Below are positions 42,669 to 52,155 of a DNA stretch of 64,000 bases, one piece after another. A program made the position numbers and the translations under genes. Source of the stretch: Massilia varians. GTDB taxonomy: Bacteria; Pseudomonadota; Gammaproteobacteria; Burkholderiales; Burkholderiaceae_D. Location: positions 4,961,001-5,025,000 of the forward strand of contig NZ_AP026966.1 of NCBI RefSeq assembly GCF_027923905.1, given 5' to 3'. The first letter of the stretch is position 1. Each line of letters opens with the position of its first letter. A model generated the notes under the pieces. The model saw only the letters and a list, made by a program, of their open reading frames with translations. It did not search any database and was not told the DNA's origin.

Positions 42669-44639
42669 TCAGGCGGCAACCACCTCTTCCACGCACAGCT
42701 TGAGGTTGGCGTGGCGGCCGTGCAGCTGCGAGTGGATCAGCTCGCTGCGCTCTTCGAGCAGCGCGAACACCGCGTCCTTCGACAGCACGTACTCTTCCAT
42801 CAGGGTGTCCTTGAGCGACTCGATCACCAGCTTGTAGTCGCGGATCGCGTTCAGGGTGTAGCTGTAGAGCTCATCGGCCTTTTCTTCCACCAGGCGCAAG
42901 GTGTGCTCGCCGCCCATGTCCTTCTGCAGCTGCGAATAATCCAGCTTCGAGCGCGAGTACATCGACAGGCGGCCTACCATCAGGTTCAGCATCTTGGTGA
43001 TCTTCTCGATGTCGTTCTGGCTGCCCACCGAAATGCCGCGCGGGCCGTAGAACAGCTCTTCCGCCGCCACGCCGCCGTACAGGCCGATCACGTCGCGCTC
43101 CAGCTCTTCCAGCGTGCGCAGCGACATGTCCTGGCCCGACTGCAGCACGTAGCCCAGCGCGCCGATCTTCGACACCGCCTCGGTGCTGATCTTCAGCAGG
43201 TGCGACTTTTCCTTCACCTCACGCAGACTCATGCCGGCGCGCAGGTAGGGGTCGATCTGCATGAAGAAGTGACCCAGTTCGTGCAGGGCGATGCGTTCGC
43301 GCTGCTTGGTCTTCTCGGCGGTGGTGGCGCGGTCGGTCAGGCCGATGGTGGCGCGTTCGTAGGCACGGAACAGCAGGTTGGTGTTGATGATCGTCTTTTC
43401 CTGGATCGACAGCATCGACGCGCGCTCGACCACGGTTTCCAGCAGCGCCGGGCTCAGGTTCTGGGTGATTTCCGCCACCTGGTCCAGGTTGGTGTCGGGC
43501 CAGTCGACCAGTCCTTCCTTCTTGCGTGCCAGGAAGCTGCGCAGGAGCTCCTTGCGCTCGCCCTTGTTCGGCAGGCGGAAGTTGATCTTGACCGAGAAGC
43601 GGCGCAGCATCGCTTCGTCCATCTCGGTGTTCGAATCGTCGAAGTTCGAGGCGACCACCCAGATCACGCCCTGGCCCTTGTCGCTTTTCACGCCGTCCAG
43701 CAGGCCCAGCAGGGTGTTGGCGGTATCGTCTTCCCACTTCTTCTCGCTGCGGCCGCGCGGCATGAACAGGGTCTGCGCTTCATCCAGGAAGATGATGCAC
43801 TTGCCCTTGGCGCAGGCCTTCTTGTACAGCGCGTTCAGCGCCTTCGAGCCGCCGCCGACGTAGCCCGACTCCAGCGCCGAGCCCGAGGCCGAAATCAGCG
43901 GCAGGTCCAGGCGCTTGGCCAGGTAGCCGACCAGCTTGGTCTTGCCGGTGCCGGCCGGACCGGTCAACATCACGTTGAAGGGCTTGTCGATGTTGTGCGA
44001 CTGGTATTCGTCGCGGTTGCGGATCATGTCTTCCAGGTGCAGGACTTCCTGCTTGATGTCGTCCATGCCGATCAGGTCGTCCATGCTGCCTTTGAGCTTG
44101 TCCGGGGTGATGACCGAAGCGCTCATGCCCATGCCCGGCACGCCGAACTTGAGCAGGTACAGCACCAGCAGCAGCACGCCGATGGTCAGGCCGTAGTTCT
44201 TCAGGAAGGTGCCGGCGGTATCCAACGCGGTGGCGCCGTCGTCCATCACGGCCTTGTGGCTGGCCAGGTAGTCGTCCTTGGCGATCGAGTAGGGAATCGC
44301 GTTCTTCAGCAGCACTTCGCGCTCGAGCGACAGGTGCGAAGTGCTCGGCACCTTGACCACGTGGATCGCGTCCGCATCCTTGAACTTGTAGACGTAGCGC
44401 GGCGACTCCGACAGCGGCTTGGCGATCAAGAGGTATTCCAGGCGCTCTTTTTGGGCGGCCAGTTCGGTGATCTCGGCAATATTTTGCGACTGCACCACCG
44501 GGTTCGGATGTTGCGGCACGGTCGATTTCCAGATTGCCACCGCCGCAATGACACCGAGCAGGGCCGCCAGCGCGATGCGGACGGACATGCTCTTGAATGC
44601 GTTCTTGAAGGCAAGCTGAAGTTGGGCGAAATTCGGCAT
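42669..44639 (-). CDS. Divergent membrane AAA+ metalloprotease (FtsH/M41-like)
   Basis: This 656-residue protein resembles FtsH in plan. It has a membrane helix at about 19-37 (SVRIALAALLGVIAAVAIWK), a periplasmic domain to about 147 and a second helix (YGLTIGVLLLVLYLLKFG). An AAA domain follows with Walker A GPAGTGKT (227-234) and Walker B IIFLDEA (Asp286). A C-terminal M41-like domain has the zinc motif HELGH (453-457) and AAEELFYGPR. It departs from canonical FtsH: the second region of homology reads DEAMLRRFSVKINFRLP without RPGRFDR. A cell normally has a regular FtsH as well, so this is probably a specialised paralogue; substrates are unknown. Confidence 0.88.
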   Translation of the reverse strand: MPNFAQLQLAFKNAFKSMSVRIALAALLGVIAAVAIWKSTVPQHPNPVVQSQNIAEITELAAQKERLEYLLIAKPLSESPRYVYKFKDADAIHVVKVPSTSHLSLEREVLLKNAIPYSIAKDDYLASHKAVMDDGATALDTAGTFLKNYGLTIGVLLLVLYLLKFGVPGMGMSASVITPDKLKGSMDDLIGMDDIKQEVLHLEDMIRNRDEYQSHNIDKPFNVMLTGPAGTGKTKLVGYLAKRLDLPLISASGSALESGYVGGGSKALNALYKKACAKGKCIIFLDEAQTLFMPRGRSEKKWEDDTANTLLGLLDGVKSDKGQGVIWVVASNFDDSNTEMDEAMLRRFSVKINFRLPNKGERKELLRSFLARKKEGLVDWPDTNLDQVAEITQNLSPALLETVVERASMLSIQEKTIINTNLLFRAYERATIGLTDRATTAEKTKQRERIALHELGHFFMQIDPYLRAGMSLREVKEKSHLLKISTEAVSKIGALGYVLQSGQDMSLRTLEELERDVIGLYGGVAAEELFYGPRGISVGSQNDIEKITKMLNLMVGRLSMYSRSKLDYSQLQKDMGGEHTLRLVEEKADELYSYTLNAIRDYKLVIESLKDTLMEEYVLSKDAVFALLEERSELIHSQLHGRHANLKLCVEEVVAA

Positions 44640-45254
44640 TGTTTGATCTTTGGCAAAGTTGTCGGGCAGCGGTACTTCTGGTGCCGTGCCGGCGTGGTCT
44701 CTCGCGGGATCGGCATGCGGCGTGTGGTGGGCGCTTTAGGCGTTACACGCCGTGTCCAAACGTGTTCGTTTGGTATTGTTTTGATGCCCGAGGGCAATGG
44801 GATAAGGAGACTATACCCGCAAAAAAAACCGAGGTGTATACCGTGCGATGAAAAAAATGGCGATCGCAACGATAGTGAATAAATAAATAATGAAATTTAT
44901 TGGCAGAGTATCAGCAAAAATTATCGAACTTTCAAATAAACGCAATTTCTTTGCTAAAACGACATGTCAAATCGAGTAGCTGCTTGCAATAATGCCAGGA
45001 TGAAGCGAGGCTAATCTGCGACAGTGGAAGTTTCTTTGATTGAGCGCAACATGCGCCCATTTGTCACCAAACTGATGACTTCTTTGCGCAACTCAGCAGT
45101 TCTAATTGAGCGCAGCAATTTTGCTGCTTTTGATATGCTGATTCCACCGGAATGCCGTGCTGCGACCGTCCCTATATGGGGTTGGCTCGGCCGGATGCAA
45201 GTCGCAGCCCAGTCCGGCCAGGCAAGAAATCGAGCAACAGCAAGAGGAACGGCT
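44640..45254. other. Non-coding region between AAA protease and PEP-CTERM gene
   Basis: This is a 615-bp AT-rich stretch. On the minus strand a possible TACACC-N17-TATAGT promoter (44838-44810) would give the protease gene a leader of about 165 nt, holding an exact CCAAACG-TGTT-CGTTTGG palindrome (44756-44773). The right half should hold the promoter of the 45255 gene. No convincing further ORF was found. Confidence 0.45.
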
Positions 45255-45524
45255 ATGAATAGATACGCATTGGCAGCAGCACTGGCGATCTGCCTCGGCA
45301 GTCCCGCGCAAGCTGCCCTGATCGACCTTTCCACCAGCAACCAGGCCATGGCGCGCGTACAGCAACCGGTACGCAATCTGTCGGTCACCCAGCGCCAGGA
45401 CGTCGTGGCGCCGCCAGCGAACATGTCGGAACTGCCCGAACCGGAAGTGTTCGCGATGATGTTGCTGGGGCTGATCCTGATCGGCTACAAGGCGGGGCGC
45501 GACAGCAGCGAGAAGTTCAAGTAG
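45255..45524 (+). CDS. Small exported protein with PEP-CTERM-like tail
   Basis: This 89-residue protein has a signal peptide (RYALAAALAICLGSPAQAA), a short polar middle rich in Gln/Asn/Ser, and a C-terminal PEP-CTERM-like module: ELPEPEVFAMMLLGLILIGY followed by a basic KAGRDSSEKFK. The Pro-Glu-Pro plus hydrophobic helix plus basic end is what exosortase recognises; the tail after the Arg is longer than usual. GAGGAA precedes ATG 45255. The function is unknown. Confidence 0.7.
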   Translation: MNRYALAAALAICLGSPAQAALIDLSTSNQAMARVQQPVRNLSVTQRQDVVAPPANMSELPEPEVFAMMLLGLILIGYKAGRDSSEKFK

Positions 45525-45544
45525 TCAGCGGGCCCTGGCGGGCT

Positions 45545-46090
45545 TCAGGCCGCACCGCACAGGGCATGCAGTTTCAGCAGCGTATTCCAGTTACGGGACG
45601 TGGTCCCATCCCCAAGAAGTTTCCCAAGGGACGTAGCCGCAGCGCTAAGCAGCATCCCTTCCGGACACCAGACATAGGCGGCGCGCTCACCCAGCGCAAG
45701 CCGCTCGCAGCCCCAGTCGCGGCCGTCGAGCGCAGCCAGCCTGTCACGCTGCGCGGCCGCATCCAGCAGGAAGACGATCAGGCGTGCGTGGTCGGTCGCC
45801 ACATCGAGCAGCGGACTGCCCTCGATGATGGCGCCCAGTTCCTCGCGGCCGAGCACGAACACGCGCGCCGCCACGCCGAGCCTGAGCGCCAGCGCTTCCT
45901 CGATCGCCCGAGCGGCCTCCTGCGCCGTGACGCCTGCCGCCCGGAACACGAGGTTGCCGCTGTTGAGCAGGCTGCGCACGCCGGTATAACCGAGGCCCTC
46001 GACCAGCGCGCGCAGGTCGGCCATGGCAATGCGCTTGGCGCGTCCGACGTTAATTCCTCGCAAGAATGCGACGTAGCAGGAGCCGTTCAT
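45545..46090 (-). CDS. DUF1697 family protein
   Basis: This 181-residue protein matches DUF1697: YVAFLRGINVGRAKRIAMAD, LVEGLGYTGVRSLLNSGNLV, AARVFVLGREELGAIIEGSP and SRNWNTLLKLHAL. It is a common small cytoplasmic family of unknown function. The ATG at 46090 was chosen because it begins the conserved block. Confidence 0.9.
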   Translation of the reverse strand: MNGSCYVAFLRGINVGRAKRIAMADLRALVEGLGYTGVRSLLNSGNLVFRAAGVTAQEAARAIEEALALRLGVAARVFVLGREELGAIIEGSPLLDVATDHARLIVFLLDAAAQRDRLAALDGRDWGCERLALGERAAYVWCPEGMLLSAAATSLGKLLGDGTTSRNWNTLLKLHALCGAA

Positions 46091-46148
46091 GGGCGCGATC
46101 CTACCCGAGGCCTTGCCGGCGTGGCGCATTGCTCATGCTGCGCTGGGC

Positions 46149-46754
46149 TCAGGCCAGGCCTTCGGCGCGCAGCGCTTCCTGCACGGCCGGGATCGCGCCG
46201 ATCCTGGCCTGGTAGGCCTGCAATGCCGGCCAGTCGTCCAGGCTGAACTTGGCGAACTGCGCCCAGTTCAGCACGGTGAACAGGTAGGCGTCGGCGATGG
46301 TGAAGGTCTCGCCCGTCAGGAACGCACGGCCTTCCAGCTTGCCGGCCAGGTAGCCCAGCGGACGGGCCAGCGCCGCCCACGCCGCGCTGCGGCCCTCTTC
46401 GGTGCAGCCCGGGGTGAACAGGGGCGTGAAGCGCTTGTGCACTTCGGTGGCGATGTAGTTCAGCCATTCCATCACCTGGTAGCGCTCGAAGGTCCCGTGG
46501 GCCGGGGCCAGGTTCGCGCCCGGCGCCTGGTCGGCGACGTACTGCAGCAGGACCGCGGCTTCGGTCAGCACCCTGCCGTCGTCCAGTTGCAGGGCCGGCA
46601 GCGCGCCCTTGTCATTGATGTCACGGTAGTCGCCGCCGCTGGCGATGGCCTTGGTCTTCAGGTTCACGCGCTCGACCGCGAACGGCAGGCCGGCGGCGAT
46701 CAGCGCGATATGCGGGGCCAGCGAACACGCGCCTGGACTGATATAGAGCTTCAT
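46149..46754 (-). CDS. Glutathione S-transferase, beta-class
   Basis: This 201-residue GST has the beta-class N-terminus MKLYISPGACSLAPHIALI with the active-site Cys10 region, the cis-Pro block GALPALQLDDGRVLTEAAVL and a C-terminal helical domain with GETFTIADAYLFTVLNW (N-capping box). It conjugates glutathione to electrophiles or serves in redox protection. Confidence 0.94.
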   Translation of the reverse strand: MKLYISPGACSLAPHIALIAAGLPFAVERVNLKTKAIASGGDYRDINDKGALPALQLDDGRVLTEAAVLLQYVADQAPGANLAPAHGTFERYQVMEWLNYIATEVHKRFTPLFTPGCTEEGRSAAWAALARPLGYLAGKLEGRAFLTGETFTIADAYLFTVLNWAQFAKFSLDDWPALQAYQARIGAIPAVQEALRAEGLA

Positions 46755-46919
46755 CGTTTCCTTTCATGAGGGGAGCGACACGGTCGCGACCGACAAGCGT
46801 ACAACATTTCTCAAACACGCTGCGGGAATGCCACACGAGCTGCGCCAGCGCGGGTGGCGGCGCAAGCCCGGTGTTAAGATCGTCCAACTTATTGAAAGCA
46901 GGAAAGAACTGGAGAATAC

Positions 46920-47249
46920 ATGAGCGATAGCTACGAGCTGGTGCCACTGGCGCACCTGTATCCGGGCATGGTGCTCGCCGATGCGCTGCTTGACGCGCAC
47001 GGGAAGGTACTGCTGGCCGAAGGCGCGGTGCTGGGCGAGGCGACCATCCTGTCGCTGTCCCGGCATGGCGTCGGCGCGGCCCCGATCCGCCGCGCCGCGC
47101 CGCCGAGCCAGCCGGACCCGGGCGCGGTGCAGGCGCGCCTGGACCATCTGTTCCGCCGCAACGACCGCGACGACCACGCCGACTGGGCGACCGGCCTGCT
47201 GCGCCGCTATGTCGAGGATTACCGCCTGCGGGGCGAGGTGGCGCCATGA
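46920..47249 (+). CDS. Small protein paired with an HDOD protein
   Basis: This 109-residue protein begins with a segment seen at the N-terminus of HD-GYP/HDOD regulators: YELVPLAHLYPGMVLADALL, DAHGKVLLAEGAVLGEATIL and SLSRHGVGAAPIRRA. The C-terminus is charged and helical. Here it is a stand-alone gene. Its stop overlaps the HDOD start by 4 bp (ATGA), implying translational coupling. The function is unknown. Confidence 0.75.
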   Translation: MSDSYELVPLAHLYPGMVLADALLDAHGKVLLAEGAVLGEATILSLSRHGVGAAPIRRAAPPSQPDPGAVQARLDHLFRRNDRDDHADWATGLLRRYVEDYRLRGEVAP

Positions 47250-48109
47250 GCGCGCACCTCGAACCAGCGGCGCCGATCGACAGCGCCGACATCCTGGGCG
47301 GCGTCGACGACCTGCCCTCGCTGCCGGCCGTGGTCATGGAGCTGCTCGGCAGCCTCGACCAGGAAGACCTCGACATCGCCGTGCTGGCGAAAAAGGTCTC
47401 GAACGACCCGGCGCTGACGGCCAAGACCCTGCGCCTGGCCAACTCCTCGGCCTTCGGCCTGCAGGTCAAGGCGACCACGATCCAGCAAGCCATGACCTAT
47501 CTCGGCTTCGAAGCCATGCGCAGGCTGATCACGACGGCCGCGCTGACCGGCTGCTTCCCGGCCGGGCGCTGCCCGGGCTTCAACGACAAGGCCTTCTGGC
47601 GCCACTCGATCGCCAGCGCCGCCTGCGCCCGCGCGCTGGCGCGCCGGGTACGCTTCAATGCGGACTACGCCTTCACCGCCGGCCTGCTGCACGACATCGG
47701 GCGGCTGGTGCTGGTGGCGCGCTTCCCCGAGCGCTATCAGGCAGTGCTGTCGCTGCGCGACAAGATGGATGGCGAACTGATCGATGCTGAACGCGCCCTG
47801 CTGGGCGTGGACCACGTCGACGCCGGCGTGGCGCTTGCGCTGCACTGGGATTTTTCGGACACCATGCGCCAGGCAATCGCTTACCACCATGCGCCGGAGG
47901 CGGCTGGCGCCGGTTTCCTGGCGACGATCGTGCATGTGGCAAGCGCGGTCGTGCATGCGCTGGACCTGGCCGGGAATCCGGACGAACTGGTGCCGCGCGT
48001 GTCCTCGGTGGCCTGGACGGCGCTGGGCCTGACGGAGGAAGCGTGGCTGCAGGTCTTCCATGAAACCGAGCTGCAGTACGAGGAGATGTCGGCCATCCTG
48101 ATGGCCTGA
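47246..48109 (+). CDS. HDOD domain protein
   Basis: This 287-residue protein has an HDOD domain (LPSLPAVVMELLGSL, SNDPALTAKTLRLANSSAFG, IQQAMTYLGFEAMRRLITTA) and the HD-like part FTAGLLHDIGRLVLVARFPE. HDOD proteins are regulatory, often in c-di-GMP, motility or phosphorelay networks, and usually lack phosphodiesterase activity. The start overlaps the upstream 109-residue gene by 4 bp, so the pair is an operon. Confidence 0.92.
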   Translation: MSAHLEPAAPIDSADILGGVDDLPSLPAVVMELLGSLDQEDLDIAVLAKKVSNDPALTAKTLRLANSSAFGLQVKATTIQQAMTYLGFEAMRRLITTAALTGCFPAGRCPGFNDKAFWRHSIASAACARALARRVRFNADYAFTAGLLHDIGRLVLVARFPERYQAVLSLRDKMDGELIDAERALLGVDHVDAGVALALHWDFSDTMRQAIAYHHAPEAAGAGFLATIVHVASAVVHALDLAGNPDELVPRVSSVAWTALGLTEEAWLQVFHETELQYEEMSAILMA

Positions 48110-48163
48110 CGGAAACGGAAATAGCGCAGATGGGCTGCGCAAAGAAGAGCCGGCCGGACCGGT

Positions 48164-48235
48164 GCGGCACTGCGGTCAGACCGCGGTGCCGCCGCCCGCT
48201 GCTACCGAAGGCATGACAGGCGCGGCTGTCATGCC
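48164..48235. terminator. Two strong hairpins between convergent genes
   Basis: Hairpin 1 (48164-48192): GCGGCACTGCGGT / ACCGCGGTGCCGC with one G-T wobble and a 3-nt loop. Hairpin 2 (48210-48235): GGCATGACAG / CTGTCATGCC with a 6-nt loop. Neither has a T-tract, so they may act as bidirectional 3' end stabilisers rather than classic terminators between the HDOD gene (+) and the HTH gene (-). Confidence 0.45.
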
Positions 48236-48242
48236 CGCGGCA

Positions 48243-48650
48243 TCAGTGAGCATAATTGCCGGTCGACGGATTTGCTTCGTTACCTTGCTGCTGTTGCTGA
48301 GGCTGTTGCTGTTGCTGCTGGGCTGCCGCTGCGGCGGCTGCCTGGGCTGCCTTCTCTTCTGGCTTCGGGCGGCCTTGTGCGTCCGACAGGCGATATTTGG
48401 TACGACGGTCGCCCATCAGGTCGCGCAGGTCGCGGATGCTCATACCGGTCACTTCGTGCATGCGGATCAGCAGCGAAGCGCCGACCGGCAGACGGTGGTG
48501 ACGGATCTTGCTGATGACTGGCGGCGCAACTTCGAGCATGCGCGACAGCGCGGCGTCGTTCTTCAGCTGCATTTTACCGAGCAGGATGTCCAGCAGATGG
48601 TTGGGGTTGTAGCTTTCCTGCGAAGACAGAGCATGATGCTGTTGTGCCAT
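48243..48650 (-). CDS. Glutamine-rich HTH-like regulator
   Basis: This 135-residue protein has a compact N-terminal region that looks like a Cro/C1-type or related HTH (HLLDILLGKMQLKNDAALSR, EVAPPVISKIRHHRLPVGAS, EVTGMSIRDLRDLMGDRR). An Ala run and a low-complexity tail follow: AAAAAAAQQQQQQPQQQQQ. The tail is encoded by CAG/CAA-type triplets, so repeat-length variation is possible. It probably binds DNA; a GTTC-N6-GAAC palindrome 31 bp before its start could be an autoregulatory site. GAGGTAA precedes ATG 48650. Confidence 0.7.
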   Translation of the reverse strand: MAQQHHALSSQESYNPNHLLDILLGKMQLKNDAALSRMLEVAPPVISKIRHHRLPVGASLLIRMHEVTGMSIRDLRDLMGDRRTKYRLSDAQGRPKPEEKAAQAAAAAAAQQQQQQPQQQQQGNEANPSTGNYAH

Positions 48651-48680
48651 GATGTTTACCTCTTCAGTTTGGTTAAAATA

Positions 48681-48694
48681 GTTCCTTTACGAAC
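48681..48694. promoter_or_regulatory. Possible operator of the glutamine-rich HTH gene
   Basis: GTTC-CTTTAC-GAAC is a 4-6-4 palindrome, 31 bp upstream of the HTH gene start. A related GTTCC sequence recurs at 48726 and around 49152. Whether the HTH protein binds it is inference. Confidence 0.35.
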
Positions 48695-49264
48695 TTTTGT
48701 TAAAGACTACATTTCATCAACATAAGTTCCTGGACTACCTTTAGGAAATTAAACAGGTCGCGCCTGAAGAACTCCTTAAGACATCGTCCGTTTGCAACCT
48801 CCCGCGTACCCTCCCCGCATGCGCACTTGTCTTTCAAACAAATTATCAGGCTCATACGTCCACAGTACATCCGAGCAGCGCATGTGACTCATTGTCAGAA
48901 ATCAAGCTATCGTGCGGAAAGCTTGTCACATAGGCATTTCAGCACATGGGGATTATTTGTGGCGCACGCAAGAGATTTCTGCAATAAATTTTCCTGATCA
49001 GAAGTTAAACCGAAGCTGTTGATTTACAAGAAGAAAGAATCGATTCCAACATGACCATTTTCAACAGGTCGAGCACTTTTGTTCATCATCGCACATTTAA
49101 CAATCTGAGCAGCTTTGCAACGACTTTAGGTTAAGAGATTTATCGTTCCTTAAAGCATTGAAACGCGCTGCGCACGGGCCGATTTCCTGGACGGGCGGCG
49201 ATTTACGCTAAACTGGCCACGTCTTTAGTCAAAGCATCAGCTACTCCTCTCAATACAGCACGCC
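48695..49264. other. Long non-coding AT-rich region upstream of miaB
   Basis: This is a 570-bp region with many stops in all frames and clearly lower GC than the flanking genes. It must hold the promoters for miaB (plus) and the HTH gene (minus), but it is longer than needed for that. No RNA gene could be confirmed. Confidence 0.45.
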
Positions 49265-50623
49265 ATGCAGAAAAAAGTATTCATCAAGACCTTCGGCTGC
49301 CAGATGAACGAATACGATTCGGACAAGATGGCGGACGTCCTCGGCGCATCCGATGGACTGGTCCGTACCGACTCGCCCGAAGATGCCGACGTCATCCTGC
49401 TGAACACCTGCTCGGTGCGTGAAAAAGCACAAGAGAAAGTGTTTTCCGACCTGGGCCGCTTCAAGGCGCTCAAGCGCGACAAGCCGGACCTGGTGATCGG
49501 CGTCGGCGGCTGCGTGGCCTCGCAGGAAGGGGAAGCCATCGTCAAGCGAGCCCCGCACGTGGACGTGGTGTTCGGGCCGCAGACCCTGCACCGCCTGCCG
49601 CAACTGATCCGCGAACGCCGCCATAGCGGCGCGGCCCAGGTCGACATCAGCTTCCCCGAAATCGAGAAATTCGACCACTTGCCGCCCGCCAAGGTGGAAG
49701 GCCCGGTGGCCTACGTCTCGATCATGGAAGGCTGCAGCAAGTACTGCAGCTACTGCGTGGTGCCCTACACCCGCGGCGAGGAAGTCTCGCGCCCCTTCGA
49801 GGACGTGCTGACCGAGTGCGCCGGCCTGGCTGCCCAGGGCGTGAAGGAAATCATGCTGCTGGGCCAGAACGTGAATGCCTACCGCGGCACCATGGAGGGC
49901 GGCGAAGTAGCCGACTTCGCGCTGCTGCTGGAATATATTGCCGACATCCCCGGCATCGCGCGCCTGCGCTACGTCACCAGCCACCCGAAGGAATTCACCC
50001 AGCGCCTGATCGACGCCTACGCCAGGATCCCGCAGCTGGTGAACCACATCTACCTGCCGGTGCAGCACGGTTCCGACCGCGTGCTCGGGGCCATGAAGCG
50101 CGGCTATACCGCCCTTGAATACAAGTCGATCATCCGCCGCATCCGCGCGGTGCGCCCGGAGATGGCCTTCTCGTCCGACTTCATCGTCGGCTTCCCCGGC
50201 GAAAGCGATGCCGACTTCGAGGCCATGATGAAACTGGTGGAAGACGTCGGTTTCGACAACAGCTTCAGCTTCATCTTCAGCAAGCGCCCGGGCACTCCGG
50301 CCGCCAATCTCGAGGACGACACCCCGCACGAAGTCAAGCTGGCGCGGCTGCAACGCTTGCAGGCCTTGATCGATGCGAATACGCGCAAATATAGTGCAGC
50401 CATGGTCGGCAGCGTCCAGCGCGTGCTGGTCGAAGGCCCGTCCAAGAAAAACCCGGAGCAGCTGCAAGGCCGTACCGAAAACAACCGCGTGGTCAACTTC
50501 AGCGCCGACGACGGCATCCAGCTGGTCGGACAACTGGTCGATGTGCGTATCGTCACCAGCCACGATTATTTCCTCAGCGGCGAACTCGTCGCCAACCTAG
50601 ACACGATTGCCAAAGCCAGTTGA
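49265..50623 (+). CDS. miaB: tRNA-2-methylthio-N6-dimethylallyladenosine synthase MiaB
   Basis: MiaB is a radical-SAM methylthiotransferase that makes ms2i6A37, using the i6A made by MiaA (32299). It has 452 residues. The N-terminal cluster cysteines are in [23 protein letters not shown] and [11 protein letters not shown]; the radical-SAM CxxxCxxC is CSKYCSYC; a TRAM-like C-terminus ([14 protein letters not shown]) is present. Its stop overlaps the ybeZ TTG start, and it heads miaB-ybeZ-ybeY. Confidence 0.97.
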   Translation: MQKKVFIKTFGCQMNEYDSDKMADVLGASDGLVRTDSPEDADVILLNTCSVREKAQEKVFSDLGRFKALKRDKPDLVIGVGGCVASQEGEAIVKRAPHVDVVFGPQTLHRLPQLIRERRHSGAAQVDISFPEIEKFDHLPPAKVEGPVAYVSIMEGCSKYCSYCVVPYTRGEEVSRPFEDVLTECAGLAAQGVKEIMLLGQNVNAYRGTMEGGEVADFALLLEYIADIPGIARLRYVTSHPKEFTQRLIDAYARIPQLVNHIYLPVQHGSDRVLGAMKRGYTALEYKSIIRRIRAVRPEMAFSSDFIVGFPGESDADFEAMMKLVEDVGFDNSFSFIFSKRPGTPAANLEDDTPHEVKLARLQRLQALIDANTRKYSAAMVGSVQRVLVEGPSKKNPEQLQGRTENNRVVNFSADDGIQLVGQLVDVRIVTSHDYFLSGELVANLDTIAKAS

Positions 50624-51705
50624 AAAACACACCCCAACAGCCTTCGTACTTCATCCCCGAGCCGCTCGACAACACGCGGCTTGCCCACCTGTGCGGCCCG
50701 CTCGACGAGAACCTGCGCCAGATCTCGGCCGCGCTTGACGTCACCATTTTCCGGCGCGGCGAGAAATTCATCGTCAGCGGCAGCAATGCCGAACGCGCGG
50801 TCGAACTGCTGGAGCGCTTCTACGCGGTCGCCAACAAGGTCGTGCCGATCGAGGAAGTCCAACTGGCCCTGGTGGAACAGCGTTCCGGCCTGAAGCCGCG
50901 CGTCCCCGGCGAAGCGCAGCAGCCGGAACCGGCCGCCCGCGAAGTCAAGGACGCCGCGGAAGACGCCGGCGAAGCTTCCGAACTGGTCAGCCCCACGCTC
51001 AAGACCCGCCGCAGCGACCTGCGCGGGCGCACGCCGCACCAGATCCAGTACCTGCGCGCCGTGCTCGAGCACGACATCAGCTTCGGCGTCGGCCCGGCCG
51101 GCACCGGCAAGACCTATCTCGCGGTGGCCTGCGCGGTGGACGCGCTGGAACGCGACGCGGTCAAGCGCATCATCCTGACCCGCCCCGCGGTGGAAGCGGG
51201 CGAGCGCCTCGGCTTCCTGCCGGGCGACCTGAGCCAGAAGGTCGATCCCTACCTGCGCCCGCTGTACGACGCGCTGTACGACCTGCTCGGCTTCGACCGC
51301 ACCCAGAAGCTGTTCGAGAAGCAGGTCATCGAGATCGCCCCGCTGGCCTACATGCGCGGGCGCACACTGAACCACGCCTTCGTGATCCTGGACGAGGCCC
51401 AGAACACGACGGTCGAGCAGATGAAGATGTTCCTGACCCGCATCGGCTTCGGCAGCAAGGCCGTGATCACCGGCGACGTCACCCAGGTCGACCTGCACAA
51501 GTCGCAGCGCTCCGGCCTGGTCGACGCCATCCACGTGCTGAAGAACGTGCGCGGCATCGCGTTCACCCATTTCGCCAGCGAAGACGTGGTGCGCCACCCG
51601 GTGGTGGCGCGCATCATCGATGCCTACGAAAAGAATTCCTCGATCGAGGAACTGGCCGCCCTCCCCAAACCGACCCCTGTGAAAAATGCAAGAAAAAAAA
51701 CATAA
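50620..51705 (+). CDS. ybeZ: PhoH-like ATPase YbeZ
   Basis: This 361-residue PhoH-family P-loop ATPase works with the YbeY RNase in RNA maturation. It has an N-terminal KH-like part ([20 protein letters not shown]), an acidic linker, then [20 protein letters not shown] (Walker A), [37 protein letters not shown] (Walker B) and [10 protein letters not shown]. The start is TTG at 50620, overlapping the miaB stop (TTGA). It overlaps ybeY by 20 bp. Confidence 0.94.
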   Translation: MKNTPQQPSYFIPEPLDNTRLAHLCGPLDENLRQISAALDVTIFRRGEKFIVSGSNAERAVELLERFYAVANKVVPIEEVQLALVEQRSGLKPRVPGEAQQPEPAAREVKDAAEDAGEASELVSPTLKTRRSDLRGRTPHQIQYLRAVLEHDISFGVGPAGTGKTYLAVACAVDALERDAVKRIILTRPAVEAGERLGFLPGDLSQKVDPYLRPLYDALYDLLGFDRTQKLFEKQVIEIAPLAYMRGRTLNHAFVILDEAQNTTVEQMKMFLTRIGFGSKAVITGDVTQVDLHKSQRSGLVDAIHVLKNVRGIAFTHFASEDVVRHPVVARIIDAYEKNSSIEELAALPKPTPVKNARKKT

Positions 51706-52153
51706 GCTCGACCTCGAAGTCCAGTATCCCGACACCCGCCTCGAACAGGACATCACCGAGGAGATGCTGCAGCGCTGGGTGGAAGCCGCCCTGCTCGGCC
51801 CGGCGGAACTGTCGATCCGCTTCGTCGATGCCGAGGAAGGCCTGGCCCTGAACCGCCAGTACCGCGGCAAGGACTACGCGACCAATGTGCTGACCTTCGC
51901 CTACAACGAAGGCGAGGAACTGGGCGAGGACGACCCGACCCAGGCCGACATCATCCTGTGCACCGACGTGCTGGTGCGCGAGGCCGAGGAGCAGAAGAAG
52001 ACGGTCGAGGAACACGCGGCCCACCTGGTGGTGCACGGCGTGCTGCACGCCCAGGGCTACGACCACGAGCACGACGAGGAAGCCGAGGAGATGGAGCAGT
52101 TCGAGCGCGACATCATGGAAGTGCTGGGTTATCCCGACCCGTATTCCGAATGA
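51686..52153 (+). CDS. ybeY: rRNA maturation RNase YbeY
   Basis: YbeY is a zinc-dependent endoribonuclease required for 16S rRNA 3' maturation and quality control. It has 155 residues, with the zinc motif [16 protein letters not shown] and [20 protein letters not shown]. It overlaps the end of ybeZ and is followed within 3 bp by a REP-like repeat. Confidence 0.96.
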   Translation: MQEKKHKLDLEVQYPDTRLEQDITEEMLQRWVEAALLGPAELSIRFVDAEEGLALNRQYRGKDYATNVLTFAYNEGEELGEDDPTQADIILCTDVLVREAEEQKKTVEEHAAHLVVHGVLHAQGYDHEHDEEAEEMEQFERDIMEVLGYPDPYSE

Positions 52154-52155
52154 TT

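Noticed and set aside
44640-45254. Possible small genes in this AT-rich gap
   Set aside because: Open frames present here lack ribosome sites and family patterns; the long frame covering 45024-45254 is only the upstream extension of the PEP-CTERM gene.
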